64,000 bases of DNA from Voacanga thouarsii (GCA_026120185.1 JANUWF010001636.1:2356001-2420000); one strand, 5' to 3'. Shown: positions 1 to 12,500, numbered from the stretch's first letter. A program made the numbers and translations. Notes: generated by a model not told the origin, from the sequence alone.

Positions 1-1014
1 TGGATTCGATTAATCAAGGAACAGTATAAGTTGTTAACTTCTTTTGCTCAACTGCCTTTAAAGTTGCCAAAAATGCCAAGTTTCTTACATGCCTTGAGAG
101 AGTAAACTTATGTGACTGCTAGATAGGTAAGAGCAGCAACTTCCCTTGTTTATCCTCTGAAGAGGAAGCAAGCCAGAAAAATTTCTTGTCCAGTTATAGC
201 AAACACACGGGGCATAAGAATCATTCACAAGAGATAATTGTTATGTATAAACTTATAATTAATTATAAAAGATCGTCATAAATTAGGTAAGTTTTGAATT
301 GATTTTTAATTTTGCACATACATTCTTCTTCCACACACATTATGTCATTATATGGTGCACATTTCATCCCTGTGAAGAAATCAAAAGTTGAGAGTAGCAA
401 CAGGGTTCCAGTCTCTTTTCCTTAGCTGGGAGTACAGATGAAATCATATGATACAGACTGAAGTTTTTGAGATTTTTGGCTGTGACCCTTAAGCTTTTCA
501 GTAATAATTTTGGACCACAAATATCCCACACCTAAAACAGTGCCCGCTTCAAAGAGGGCACAAGACGCCAATGAAAGGAAGGGATTCAAAGTCTTCCTAC
601 TTGTTATTTTGTCATTTCTTGAATTAATATTTATAATTTGAAATTCCATATTCACTCTCATGTGCAAAAGCCGCAATACTTTAATGTTATTTTACTATTC
701 TTAGTAATTAGTACAGCATTTCCTCTCCTGATCTGAGCTCTATTTTATTTGTGAGCAAACTGAGCTGAGAGACTGGCATGACGGGAACTGGAGAGGAAGA
801 ATCCTGGCAGCATACTACTGCTACTACATTATTGCTAACTTGCTGTCAGCGACAAGCAGAGTAGCATTTATTTGTAGATCACCACTGTTCTCATCTTGTA
901 CTTCCAGTTCCTCTTCCACCATTTGCCCAAAGTTCTCTTCTTTTGAACTTCTCTCCAGATATGCAGAGTAATTAGAGAAGAAAACACAGACAGATTGTGT
1001 GAGTTCTTGAAAGA
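1..1014. other. upstream region of the BGAL gene; no confirmed gene
   Basis: This is AT-rich sequence upstream of the beta-galactosidase start. Two minus-strand open frames occur: 676-422 (84 codons, with a hydrophobic stretch around LASCALFEAGTVLGVGYLW) and 1027-824 (67 codons, acidic). I recognise neither. The second would begin inside BGAL exon 1, which argues against an independent gene there. They could be 3' exons of an unknown minus-strand gene, but I cannot connect them by convincing splice sites. The region must also hold the BGAL promoter and 5' UTR, for which I see no clear TATA box. Confidence 0.3.
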
Positions 1015-4000
1015 ATGATAATGGCAACTAACTCATTTTCCAAATGGGTCATTTTATTCTTCAGCATTTCTTTGTTAATGGGCGTTAAGCGGATCCACTG
1101 TAGTGTCAGCTATGACAAGAGGGCTATCATCATCAATGGGCAAAGGAGAATCCTCCTCTCTGGCTCCATACATTATCCCAGAAGTACCCCAGATGTAATT
1201 TTCCCAATTCAATGTCTTGCTTTCTCTCTTTAAGTTTCACTTTTGTTGTTCCAATTTTAGAGCGTGTTTGAGTTCAAGTCTGCAATTCTATGGAGAGTTC
1301 AACTGATCATGATCTGAAGGGTTAACGGCAGTGACAATGTGACATTCTTATATGTTGCAGATGTGGGAAAATCTAATAATGCAGGCTAAAGGTGCTGGTT
1401 TGGATGTTATTGACACATATGTGTTTTGGAATATCCATGAGCCTTCCCCTGGCAATGTGAGTCTCCTTGTTCTCCATTTTTTCACTTTAAACTACTTTGG
1501 ATGTTTTGCTTTTTCTGCTTTCATACTTTCAAGACTTTCTAATTTTTTCTCACCATTTGGTTTTGAATCTTTAGTATAACTTTGAGGGAAGATATGATCT
1601 TGTACGGTTCATAACGACAGTTCAAAAAGTTGGGCTTTATGCTCATTTACGCATTGGACCTTATGTTTGTGCCGAGTGGAACTTCGGGTAATTGATCTAT
1701 CCCTTCCGTTCTTCGTTTCATTTTTCTTTTTTGTTTTTTCTTTTTGTGAGGGGTGGTGGCCCAATGGTGGGGGGTTTATTTTATTATCAAGTTTGGTTAG
1801 TGTGTTAACGCTTGTTGTTAATTATTGAAAAGAAGAAAGAAATGGATTTTGCTTCATTTTTTTTATCTTAGAGTTAGTGTCAAGATAAATGCATTTCTTA
1901 TTCTTAATTTTTTTTTCCCATTGATTTTATCATTCATTCAGTAGTAATTCTTGTTTCTTCTTCATCTGATACAGAGGATTTCCTGTGTGGTTGAAATATG
2001 TTCCTGGAATCAGCTTTAGAACAGATAATGAGCCCTTCAAGGTATATCAACCACAGCATCCATATGTTATCCCATTCTCTGGTTGAAATGAACTAATCAC
2101 ATGATGGATAAAACTACAGAACTAATCTGCTAAACTTTTATTTGTCTTATTTGTGAATCAACGAGCTTGGAGTGGCCAGAATCTGGGAATAAATAGATAT
2201 GCAATGTATTCTAGGGTGTCCTGCTGATAAATTGTTTGATTGACTTGTGGTAAAGGTGGCAATGCAAACGTTCACCCAGAAAGTTGTGGAGATGATGAAG
2301 AGTGAGGGCCTTTTTCAGTCCCAAGGAGGTCCTATAATCCTTTCTCAGGTATATGTGTCACTTTGTCATTTGCTAGGTCTATGATGTACAAGTGAAACAC
2401 TGAACATGAGTAAAGTTGGAAAAAGCCAAGCTGAATTGGAGACGCATGATAAACAAGAAGAACTACATCCTGATTCATGACATGGCCCTTCCTTTTTGGT
2501 TCTCTTTTTTTGTGTAGATTGAGAATGAGTATGGGACACAAGCAAGAAAACTTGGTGCAGCTGGTGAGGCATACATGAACTGGGCGGCAAATATGGCTGT
2601 TGGATTAGATACAGGAGTTCCATGGGTTATGTGCAAAGAAGATGATGCACCTGATCCAATAGTGAGCTATTCTGTCAACCTTGTAAATCTTGTAAAGGTG
2701 TTCTTTATTGCTTTCTCACTTTCAACCATTTTAACAGATTAATACGTGCAATGGTTTCTACTGTGACACCTTTTCTCCCAATAAACCTTACAAGCCCATG
2801 ATGTGGACTGAAGCTTGGAGTGGCTGGTAAATTTTCGTTAAAATCAAATTAACTATACCAGAGGCAATATATATTAACCTCTTTCGTCCTGAACTCTCCT
2901 TCCTTCTCCTCCTACTGTTAAAGGTTCACAGAATTTGGTGGGGCAATTCATCACCGTCCAGTGCAGGATCTGGCATTTGCAGTTGTTCGTTTCATACAAA
3001 AGGGTGGATCTTTTGTTAACTATTACATGGTAAGTCACATAACTTAATTTTGGTATGTGTGATGGATTCAAACTTTAAATAGTGTTTGACAACCCCAGCT
3101 AATTTTCACAGTTCCACGGTGGAACCAACTTTGGACGCACTGCTGGCGGTCCTTTCATTACAACCAGTTATGACTATGATGCTCCGATTGATGAGTACGG
3201 TGAGAAATGAACTTAAACTAGCAGTGCACATGTCTTATGACATAGATACACTCTTATCAAATATGTTGGTAAAATATTGTAAGCTATCCTGACTCTAAAT
3301 GCGCAATTTAAGTTCTCTCATTATAGCTGCGAAACTTATATCATTTCTGTTGCCTGATATGTAATGCATGTAAGATATTCTCTTTTATATTTTGAGAGTC
3401 AATACATACTATATTTTGTTTAAGTTGGATTTTCCCTAAGTGATCTCAGTTATGTTGCTTATTCTCATGTTAGATGTATGTTTTACCTACAATATGTGCC
3501 TCTTCCTCCCAGGTCTGCTGAGAGAACCAAAATGTGGTCACTTGAAGGAGCTTCATAGGGCTATTAAACTATGTGAAACAGCTTTAGTGTCTTCAGATCC
3601 AACTGTTACACCTATGGGAAGCTCTCAGGAGGTCATTCCTATGATGAGTCTTTCTTTTTACTTTTAGACAAGCAGCCATCTATTTTAACTTGTATCAGTA
3701 TTTTACAGTTGTTATTGGATTATACTCATTGTTTCAGGCTCATGTGTTCTCTAATGGGAGGGGAAGTTGTGCAGCCTTTCTTGCAAACTATGATAGCAAT
3801 TCTGCTGCAAGAGTCATGTTCGATAACATGCATTACGATCTGCCTCCTTGGTCCATCAGCATTCTTCCTGACTGTAAAAATGTAGTCTTCAATACTGCAA
3901 AAGTGAGTCACCAAAGCCAGATATTGATATGCATTTGCACTCTCATCTTTTCAAATTGACCAGAGATACCAAGTCAAACCTTTTTTAGTTTTCTCATTGA

Positions 4001-6058
4001 TATTTTGGTGGAAATTTCGTTCTACTAATGCAGATCATTTGTGATTGTGTGAAGGTTGGGACTAAAACTTCCCATACGCAAATGTCACCAACCAATAAGC
4101 AGCCGAACTCTTGGGCTACTTATGGAGAAGATACATCTTCCCTGCAAGACAGTTCAACAATGACAGCTGTTGGACTTCTTGAGCAATTAAATGTTACCAG
4201 AGATAGCAGTGATTATCTGTGGTACATGACTAGGTAAGGCACAACAACCAAATTGTCCATTGAAACTAATGCAGAAGGTTCTTTGTTACCACTGTTTGCC
4301 CTATTTTAAGAACCAGAAAATCTGCAGGCCCTGATCTGTTTTGTTCATGGTGTTTTGTACTCAAAATTCAATGGATTGATAATTGAACCTCCATGAATCT
4401 AGATTCATAAAACACATTAAAATGCAGTAAAGCATCCAGGTTCCCCAGTAACACAACTGAAAATTTTTTTCCAGCCTAATGAAAAGCTTGTCCCTTGGGA
4501 TGTATTCAATAGAAACATTTCCTACTTGCTAACAGAGGATATCACGAGGTTTATATCTTCATCTCTAGAGCACAAGCAGTTGGACATCTAAATCTTGCTA
4601 GTGTACCACAAAAAAGATCAGAAATACACTTTCATGACTGAGTGCCACTTACTTTTTGAACAGTATCAAAAGCTTTAACAATTTAATCACTTGAAAGTCT
4701 TTTGGGACAAATCCACCTCCAACTCTGAGGCACATGTTGAGTATTTTGTTTTTGTTCTGGATCCAGCATTGACATTAGTCCATCAGAATCATTTCTCCGA
4801 GAAGGACAAAAGCCAACTCTGGCCGTGCACTCTAGAGGCCATGCTCTACATGTATTTATAAATGGATATCTAGCTGGTATGATTTTAGATTGCTTTATTG
4901 GCGCAGTTATAACCAGAAATATTTATGACTTTTTCCATTGATTTGAGCCAAAATTTTCCATATCCCTTTACAACAGGATCAGCCTATGGTACCAGGGAAA
5001 ACATGAAAATTACATTTAGTGGACCAGTAAACTTGCTTGCCGGAGCAAACAGAATTGCCTTACTTAGTATAGCTGTTGGATTACCTGTAAGTCTACTTTC
5101 CTGATGCCTGTGTTCAATTTAAGGTTTGATAGAAGCTTATTTTCTCATATCTGTGACTCTTTGAACTTATAAAGAGACAAGATCAATTGAGATCCTTCTT
5201 TACTTTTCTTGATATGTAAATCTAGCTATTTCTGTTACTGACCATTAAATAATTTCATTACCGTGAAGAACAATGGAATTCATTTTGAGACTTGGAACAT
5301 AGGAATTTTGGGGCCAGTTATGCTTCATGGTCTTCATCAGGGTGATAAGGACTTGTCATGGCAAAAATGGACTTACAAGGTAATTTAAATTTTATAAATT
5401 TTTCTGTTATTCTTGGATAGATATTTATCTAACTGGTTTTCTCTTCAATAGGTTGGTTTGAAAGGGGAATCCATGAATTTAGTCTCTCCGAATGGGGTTT
5501 CCTCTGTTGAATGGATTCCAGGATCATTAGTCACCCAGGTTCAGCAACCTTTGAGATGGTACAAGGTAAAATACAACATGCATTGCCAAATCTTTTGGCA
5601 TAACAAGTTGCTTGAAATATGAAGTGTGACGTTGAAACTTGCAGGCTTATTTTGATGCTCCAGAGGGGAACGAGCCTTTGGCCTTGGACATGGAAAGCAT
5701 GGGTAAAGGTCAAGTATGGATCAATGGCCAAAATATTGGAAGATACTGGACAGCTAATGCAAATGGAAACTGTAGTTTCTGCAGCTATTCAGGAACATTC
5801 CGAGCTACAAAATGTCAACTTGGCTGTGGTCAACCAACCCAACGATGGTAACATTGTTTGATTCAGTTCTCATGCAATTTTTAGGCTGTATTGTAACTGA
5901 TATTTGATATGTCTAGCAAAACTCTATTGAACTTTTCATCTTTCAGGTACCATGTGCCCAGGTTTTGGTTGACACCAACAAAAAATTTGTTGGTACTTTT
6001 TGAAGAATTAGGTGGAGATGCAACAAAGATCACGTTAGTGAAAAGAACAAGTGTTTGA
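1015..6058 (+). CDS. BGAL5: beta-galactosidase, GH35, BGAL5-like (18 exons, 732 aa)
   Basis: Secreted family 35 glycosidase that releases beta-galactosyl residues from cell-wall galactans and arabinogalactans. Exons by GT-AG splicing and protein continuity: 1015-1194, 1361-1456, 1575-1687, 1975-2041, 2256-2348, 2518-2661, 2738-2826, 2924-3029, 3112-3199, 3513-3631, 3738-3902, 4055-4233, 4767-4876, 4977-5086, 5269-5379, 5452-5565, 5645-5847, 5947-6058. The product is 732 aa, the length I recall for Arabidopsis BGAL5. A hydrophobic signal peptide covers about residues 1-29 (a second ATG at codon 3 is possible). The GH35 signature [13 protein letters not shown] spans the exon 5/6 junction, with acid/base Glu187. 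The nucleophile is Glu256 in [10 protein letters not shown]. The protein stops after VKRTSV and so lacks the C-terminal galactose-lectin (SUEL) domain of BGAL1/3-type paralogues. Intron 11 has two in-frame acceptors (exon at 4034 or 4055). All frames are intact. Confidence 0.96.
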
Positions 6059-6616
6059 AGAGTTTATCTTTAGAAGCAAACTGTTCAGCCTCAGTCTCCT
6101 TAATCCAATTAAAGACAAAATGATCAACACAAACTAGAAAAACTATTAGACTTCCTAATACAGTGCTCGCCAATCAATCACACCAGAGGGACGCGGTTGG
6201 GAAGAATTGACAGTTTACTGATTCTACGTGCAAAAGGCATTTAAGTTAACAAGAACATTTGCGGGGTTTGGGTTGTTGGATAATGTAGGTTCTGTCAAAC
6301 AGTAGTTCATCAATTGTTGTAAGATCCTCCCTACAAAGGTAGAGAATGAGGAACAAGTAATTGTCCAGAAAAGTGAGGATAAGTTAGGAATAAACTTTTG
6401 GCAACCACCAACATGATTGCCGCTTCGAAATTTTGCCATTTCAGCTTCTTTGTATCAACTGTTGAGCATTTTTTTCGAAGTTCAAAGGCGTATTACTGCC
6501 TCGAATTTAGTCATCCAGTTGCAAAACTGGACCTGCATTTCTTGATCAATCTGTGCAATTGTTTACAAAGCTGAATCAGAGGAGCAGGTACTGGTTGTAT
6601 CCAAGCTGGGTTTCTG
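6059..6616 (+). other. BGAL 3' flank / 3' UTR
   Basis: Non-coding sequence directly after the BGAL stop, presumably holding its 3' UTR and polyadenylation signals. I see no repeat or conserved gene here. Confidence 0.4.
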
Positions 6617-7078
6617 ATGTTAGTAATGAAGCTTGGATCTGCACTGAGTTACAAATCTTTTATCTCGACATTAAAACACTGCCCTGTCCTTGGAGATAAC
6701 CTTTGTGAAAATGATCTGAGCAAAAATACCACGAAACAAGAGTGCTGGGATAAGGCTTTCTATGGTTATTGCATAATGAATCCAGAAGTGAGAGAGCAGG
6801 GCAATAAGCACTCTGAGAATACTTGGGACTTCTACCAAATATTTGATTGGAAAGTATCATCAACCATAGCTAAGTCATCCAGCCATAATACAAGTAATCC
6901 GGATGAGCAAATAGCATGGACATACTACATGCCCAGAAATCCAGCAGCTCCTCAGTGCCACAGAGATAACGTGATTTTTAACATTGCCGACTATGGAATT
7001 GGCAATAGAAATATAAAAGTAGAGCATTTTATTAGACTTCACACATCAGCCAAGAAATACAAAAGTAGCACATATTAG
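6617..7078 (+). CDS. unrecognised 153-codon open frame between BGAL and thioredoxin
   Basis: An uninterrupted frame from ATG to stop that I do not recognise. It is rich in Cys, Trp, Tyr and Asn (for example the stretch around QECWDKAFYGYC and the later AWTYYMPRNPAAPQCHRDN). It has no hydrophobic signal peptide and no motif I can name. It lies between the 3' ends of two convergent genes, so it may be part of a long BGAL 3' UTR, a remnant of a former gene, or chance. The composition is more protein-like than most open frames in the surrounding AT-rich DNA, but there is no homology argument. Confidence 0.25.
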   Translation: MLVMKLGSALSYKSFISTLKHCPVLGDNLCENDLSKNTTKQECWDKAFYGYCIMNPEVREQGNKHSENTWDFYQIFDWKVSSTIAKSSSHNTSNPDEQIAWTYYMPRNPAAPQCHRDNVIFNIADYGIGNRNIKVEHFIRLHTSAKKYKSSTY

Positions 7079-7211
7079 ATGATTCACTCGGGGAAAACCG
7101 GTGATCGCTTAGGCACTAATGTAAACCAACAAAAGTAAGGCAACATATAACCACATTAGAACTTTATCCAGACTACTAAAGTTATCAGAGCATGAACTAC
7201 AACTTGTGAAC

Positions 7212-8793
7212 TCAAGCAGCAACAGTCTCTGCTCCAACAGTAGCGGCATGTTTGATGATTGTTTGCTGCAACTCCTCTTTCTTAGCACCAACAAACTTGT
7301 CCACCAGTCTCCCCTCCTTGAAGAAAATGAATGTGGGCATAGCTTCCACTTCCCATTCCTCAGCAACAACCTGCAAATTGAATGGTAGTTTAGGAAAGGA
7401 AACAAGATACAAAACACTCTGCTGAACATGAAGCCGAACAAGACAATAACAACCGTTAAACCAAAAAGAGAGGCCAACCTTCAGCTCATCTACATCCACT
7501 TTGAGAAATATGACGTTAGTCATCTTTTTGGCAATCTCCGCCAGAACTGGAGAAATGAAACGGCAGGGCCCACACCATGAAGCAGTAAAGTCTACCACAA
7601 CCTATCATATGTTTGATGCATTCGTTAGAGCACAAAGAATATTTATTTGAACAGTTCTTTGCTCTGCTCCTTTAACTGATGAACGGCAAGCATATACAGG
7701 TAATTTTTGCTTATAATTACAAAACAAATTCCCCTCGTCCACAGAAAAAGGTGCAAAAGAGATCGTCAGGGATCAATGATACAATTGCAATTATCAATGT
7801 GCTACACGAGCCTTGGATCTTGGATCACATACAGAATGAACATGGTAAAGATAACTCAGCAAACTGTAAGCATCATGTCCAAATAGACCACAAACAATGA
7901 ATGCTAAACGGAACGACAAATAAATGTCTGCCTGTAGATTCAATCATTCCACTCCTATAATGTTCAAGAGTGCATGAGGTTTTACATATGATGACTTTGC
8001 TCTTTCCTCTAAGACAAATAAAAGCTGTCTTGACTAGCGTCATCTGGTTCCTTTAGTAATTAGTAGATTCAAGAAGAAGAATCCAGGCTTCATTTGGAAT
8101 GAATATAACCCCAAATTTCCCAAGAGAAAAAAAACTAATGATCTGTTGGAACTTGGAACTAACAAATAATCAAAACAAGATCAACTCTCAATTCAGAACC
8201 AAAAAGAATCAACAAATACCGCCAGATGAAGCAGTAAATGGAAAAAACAGCAGTACCACAAGTGCAAATTGATGAAACCAGCACAAAGATTGAAACTTTA
8301 ATAGCCGAAAGAGGAAAATAAAATTTAAAGTACCGGAAATAGGAAAATGATTATCAAAAGAGAAAAGATTAACAACGGAATGTACAACACAGACATCAAA
8401 ACATATATAATAAGAAAACATGAACTTAAAAAGGGCCCTCTCAACAGGAAGATCTACACATACACTTCAAGTTATATGCAATCATGCATCCAAAACAACT
8501 CTAACAACAAATATATAAACATCAAGAATGGATGTACCAAAAGGAAATCGAAACAGATCCCATCCCCAAAAAATTAGACAAACTGAAATCTTCAAACCCC
8601 ACATTCAAAATAACACAGCACTCCCCTATTCCCTCACCATAGGAAAACAAAATTTGCAATCCAAAAAGGGATTCGCCAAAACCATAAAACAATTAGCGTA
8701 CCAGTTTCTTGCATTCGGCACCCTTCTGGATTGTTGCTTCCACACGTCAACAGTGTGGCAGCTGATGACCTGACCCTCTTCTGAAGAAGACAT
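7212..8793 (-). CDS. TRXh: thioredoxin h, 3 exons, reading-frame break in exon 1
   Basis: Cytosolic h-type thioredoxin, a dithiol reductant of target proteins. Exons on the minus strand: 8793-8702, 7601-7479, 7370-7212. Exon 1 begins [20 protein letters not shown], typical of the family N terminus. Exon 2 reads [15 protein letters not shown] with the WCGPC redox site. Exon 3 carries the cis-Pro motif AMPTFIFF and the conserved GAKKEEL. Expected length is about 124 aa. Exon 1 is 92 bases up to the conserved donor, one base short of the phase-0 junction required by exon 2. After KQQ the family sequence QKG..CKKL continues only in another frame. A GT eight to nine codons upstream (exon end at 8722) would restore the frame while dropping seven residues. 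The cause could be a real mutation, use of that donor, or a base-call error. The gene is convergent with BGAL and transcribed away from LON. Confidence 0.9.
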
Positions 8794-8898
8794 TTCACCC
8801 AAAAATCCAAAGGATTTACACAAGCTAGATCTTTTCTTTTGCTTTCTTCTAGTAAAGCTAAAGCTCCCGAATTCAGCAGGCACCACGCTTTCGGCCCC

Positions 8899-8906
8899 TT
8901 ATATAG
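8899..8906 (-). promoter_or_regulatory. TATA box of the thioredoxin gene
   Basis: On the minus strand the sequence reads CTATATAAGGGG about 105 bases upstream of the thioredoxin ATG. This is a good plant TATA box at a distance that leaves a 5' UTR of roughly 75 bases. Confidence 0.6.
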
Positions 8907-9384
8907 GAGTCTAAGAGGGCGCTGATTAATTAATTGCGGGAGGAGACGAGGGACAATTGGGGAAAAAAAAACAAACAAAACATCAATTACAAATATGCAG
9001 AAGGAAAAAGTCCAAAACTGGAAAAGTCGAAAACCAGCATAATTCTCTTTCTATTTGTAGCACCATTGTCTTCCGTCTCAACGGAATTAATTTATTTGTT
9101 ACTTTAAATTAATTTAAAATAAAAATTTTTAATATATTATATATTATAAAATAATTAATATATATCATATATATTATTTATATATTCCTTATTTTTAGTA
9201 TTTATAATTTTTATTTTATATAAAATTTGTTGTCAAAACAATTAGTATTAATTTAATTAAAACAGTTTTTTTTTTTTTTACATTTCACTTAGAAAGATGA
9301 ATATAAATTTATTTCATTTCTTTCTTTTCTTAAAATTCTTTTTCTTTTCATTTTGTTAATCAAGAAGTCAAAACCTTAAATATT
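8907..9384. other. thioredoxin promoter and AT-rich spacer
   Basis: Upstream of the TATA box the sequence becomes very AT-rich from about 9080, with TATATATA runs and a poly-T tract near 9268. No gene is visible. Confidence 0.5.
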
Positions 9385-9615
9385 GTGAAAAGTAATATCT
9401 TAAACGTGACGTGTGATCGGATGTCACGGAAAGTTCCTTTCATACCGGAAGGTTTGGGAATTCAAGGAACGCGGACGAAATGGACGCCGCGGTGTTTCGA
9501 TGCTTCAATGATACTAATTCGGGAAGCCGACGGCACGCGGCGGGACGTGGAAAGACATACGCCGATATTCCAGGTAATGGCTTACGAAATGCTACTGGTA
9601 TTAGGCAAACGTTGA
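9385..9615 (+). other. GC-rich island with a 76-codon open frame, unrecognised
   Basis: A short island clearly richer in G and C than the AT-rich DNA on both sides (for example the stretch around GACGCCGCGG and CGGCACGCGGCGGGACG). It carries an open frame with ARG/THR-rich content and a good splice-donor context CCAG/GTAATG at about 9572. It may be an exon remnant, a transposon gene fragment or inserted foreign sequence. I recognise no family. Confidence 0.2.
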
Positions 9616-12500
9616 CAATGAGAGACCTCTAGGTGTGAATAGAGTCCACTTACCGGACTTGTGCAATATTCCTTTATCTTTTCTTGACTGCTCTTCGGGT
9701 AGGTTCTAGTACACCCCAAAAATCACCCAAATATTTTTTAGATACTTTTTAAATTGTGTTTAATTGAAAAATTATTAAATTGAGATAAATTTATTTAAAT
9801 AAAATAAAATTATTAAATATGTGTAATTAAATAATGATGGGAGTATTCATGATTCGAAGATTTAAAAATTTTTTGTCTTATCTTAAAATTTTGATTCATC
9901 CGTATCCTTACTAACGATCTCAATTTGGAGTACCAAAATCTATGTCCTGTCTTAATTCGAAATTTTGGGATGGACCTGACTAATATTTGAGTCTTTAGTT
10001 CTAATGAGACAAATATAGTTCTAACTCGATTTTCAAATATTTTTTTACAAAAAATATTATTATTTATAAATTTAAAAAGTACATATTAATGATTCTCAAA
10101 TCTTAATCTAACATAAGATTTTAAAATAAAATTGAAACGATCTATGAAAGTGACCAATCATAACCTTAATACAAATTTCAATTTTAATATAAATTTTAAT
10201 CATAATAAATAAAATATATAACTTTGTCTTAAAATATTGCTCTAAAAATTAGAATTGATTCTATTATTTTTAATCTTTTACTCATTAAAAATAAAATAAA
10301 ATCCCTTATATATATATATATCCATTTTATTTTTTATTTTTTGGTTCTAAATGATTTTTGATACGGATATTGTAATAAAAATTTCGAATCGATTCAGCTT
10401 CAAAAAATTTAATAGTTAATAGTTTGTTAATTTCGATTCTTTTCAATCTAGTTATTCAAATCAAATTAGTTATTCTCAAATCCCGTGAGCAGTTTTAAGT
10501 ATGATCTAAGGTGAGACCAAAGAGAAAGAATATAATGCATTATGAGTATATATTGATTTTCAAAAATTAAAAATTATTTAAATTATGATTCTAAATTAAA
10601 ATTAAATTTTAGATTGAAATGAGACGCATCTAATCACACTCTAAACCTTGGATTGGATTGGAAGAAAAGAAAGAAAAAGAGACGAAAAGAATATGATAGA
10701 AAAAAAATGAAAGACATGAGAGGAATATAATAATTATTTATAATATTTAATTAAATATAGATGAAAAAGAAAAAAAATCAAATATAGTATTTAATGAAAA
10801 TTAATAAATTAATAAATTTAATCCTTAAACTTTTTTACTTTTAACATAATTGATTCTTTTTTTTTACTTTTATAAATTTTCTATCTTTTTTATTTTAACA
10901 CATTAAATCCTTTCAAACAATTTCTGATGAGTCACCCCAAATCAACCGACAATTCCGAGATTTTGATCCTTTTAAAGAAGGGTAAAATTAGTATTTTACT
11001 GAATTCCCGTCATTCATCCCTCCGCTAAGAAAAAGCAGTAATAGTCAATTTTTGCTGAAATATTACGGAGCTGTCCCTGAAGTTAATTTGTTAATGATCC
11101 TCTTCCTCGCAAAACGTTCGTTAATAATCCTTTTTCTTGCAGGGCTGTCGTTGGTACACATTTCTCGATTTACATTCCCCTGGTCAAGGAGCCTCTGATA
11201 CAGGTGGGGGACCCCACCCCTTAACAAAAGTAATCGTTTGTCCACGAAGGCAACCAGACAATTGCCTAAGTGGGTCCCAATGCAAGCTCTGTGGCTGACA
11301 ACACGTGATTGTGTCAGTTGTCAGCCAGAAGTTAAAGGATGAACACAATTTCAAGCTAAGTCACAAAGACAAAACGATCAAACCGGCTAGCAAACTAGAG
11401 TGGTTTGGAAGAACAACGAAAAAACAGTTAAAAACATGCCCAGAAACCCAGGAGAGTGGAGAAACCACACCCAAGAAATTCCAGAAATGCAACTATCTTC
11501 AAACCCAGAATCTCGGGACAGTAGAGTGAGGAGCTGATCAATGAGACTAAAGTAGAGAAGCCATATATGATTTCCAATCAAGCCACACTACAGTCTACGG
11601 ATTAGGCTAAATTCACAGAAGGTTGCACAAAACCCTGAAAACAGCAAGGAAAATGAATGACTAGAAAACACTATTAGAAGCACTAATTTAGCTAACCAAA
11701 AAGCAGATCAATCAGCTTCCTACGGACCCCAGAAACACAGCACAGAACATCGAGAAGCAAAATGGAATAACAAAATTAGAAAAACTAGTCAAGATTCCCA
11801 ATCAAATCTCTCAACCAAGGAACTCCTACCTTGGTGCTGCCTCTTCTCTAATGAAATCTTGGCCTGAAATTTGAGTGTCTTGGCCTTCATTGTCCTGTGT
11901 GCTACTCTCGGATGTTTCCCACCCTCTTGTGGGGTAGGTATAGGAAGTAAAGTTTGTACACTGCTGTGCTTGAAGCTTGATATTTGTGGACTTTGCGTGT
12001 GGTGTTGTGTTTAGTCTATCTAATCCTGCACCAAAATGCAATGGCGATTCAATTTTTGTTTAGATTTGGAATTATTTCAATGGGTTGACTTCGATTACCC
12101 GATTGAGAAGTTCTTATCTTTCATACTCTTTTTTAGGTTTGTGTTCCCCCCGTGAAATTAGTCTACTTTGCTATGTGAATTATCTGGGAATCACGGCTGG
12201 TCCTCTGAAGAGTTTCACTGTATTTATTCTTGAATATGTTGTGGTTTCGTTATTTTTTGCCAAATTCGGTAAGCTGTTGTAGATTATTTGCTTAGATTTC
12301 TAGTCTATCATATTTATTTTGCTTCGTCTCTGGGTCTTGTGAGGGGTGCTCGAGAAACTAGCCCCATACTCAAAGGATTCCTCTTCGCCCACTTTGCACC
12401 GAGCATTGACTGGAAATTAAGGTGGGATTTTCTATCTAGTTCTACTGGGGGTGTTAGCTAGTTAGCATCCTTTGAATGTGACTTTTTAGAGTTAGTCGGT
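9616..12500. other. intergenic DNA without recognisable genes
   Basis: From 9690 to about 10920 the DNA is strongly AT-rich. From about 10980 to 12480 it is more mixed and contains only short open frames (such as 12041-11826 minus and 11305-11529 plus) that I cannot assign. The mixed part could be an old transposon or untranslated exons; I find no terminal repeats that would decide. Confidence 0.35.

Noticed and set aside
7109..7477. 122-codon minus-strand frame overlapping thioredoxin exon 3
   Set aside because: A shifted reading of intron 2 and exon 3; the family motifs are in the other frame.
8634..8978. 114-codon minus-strand frame across thioredoxin exon 1 and promoter
   Set aside because: It spans the TATA box and reads exon 1 out of frame; only the MSSSEEG frame matches the thioredoxin family.
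11826..12041. 71-codon minus-strand frame with polar composition
   Set aside because: No homology that I can name and no splice context; could be a transposon scrap.
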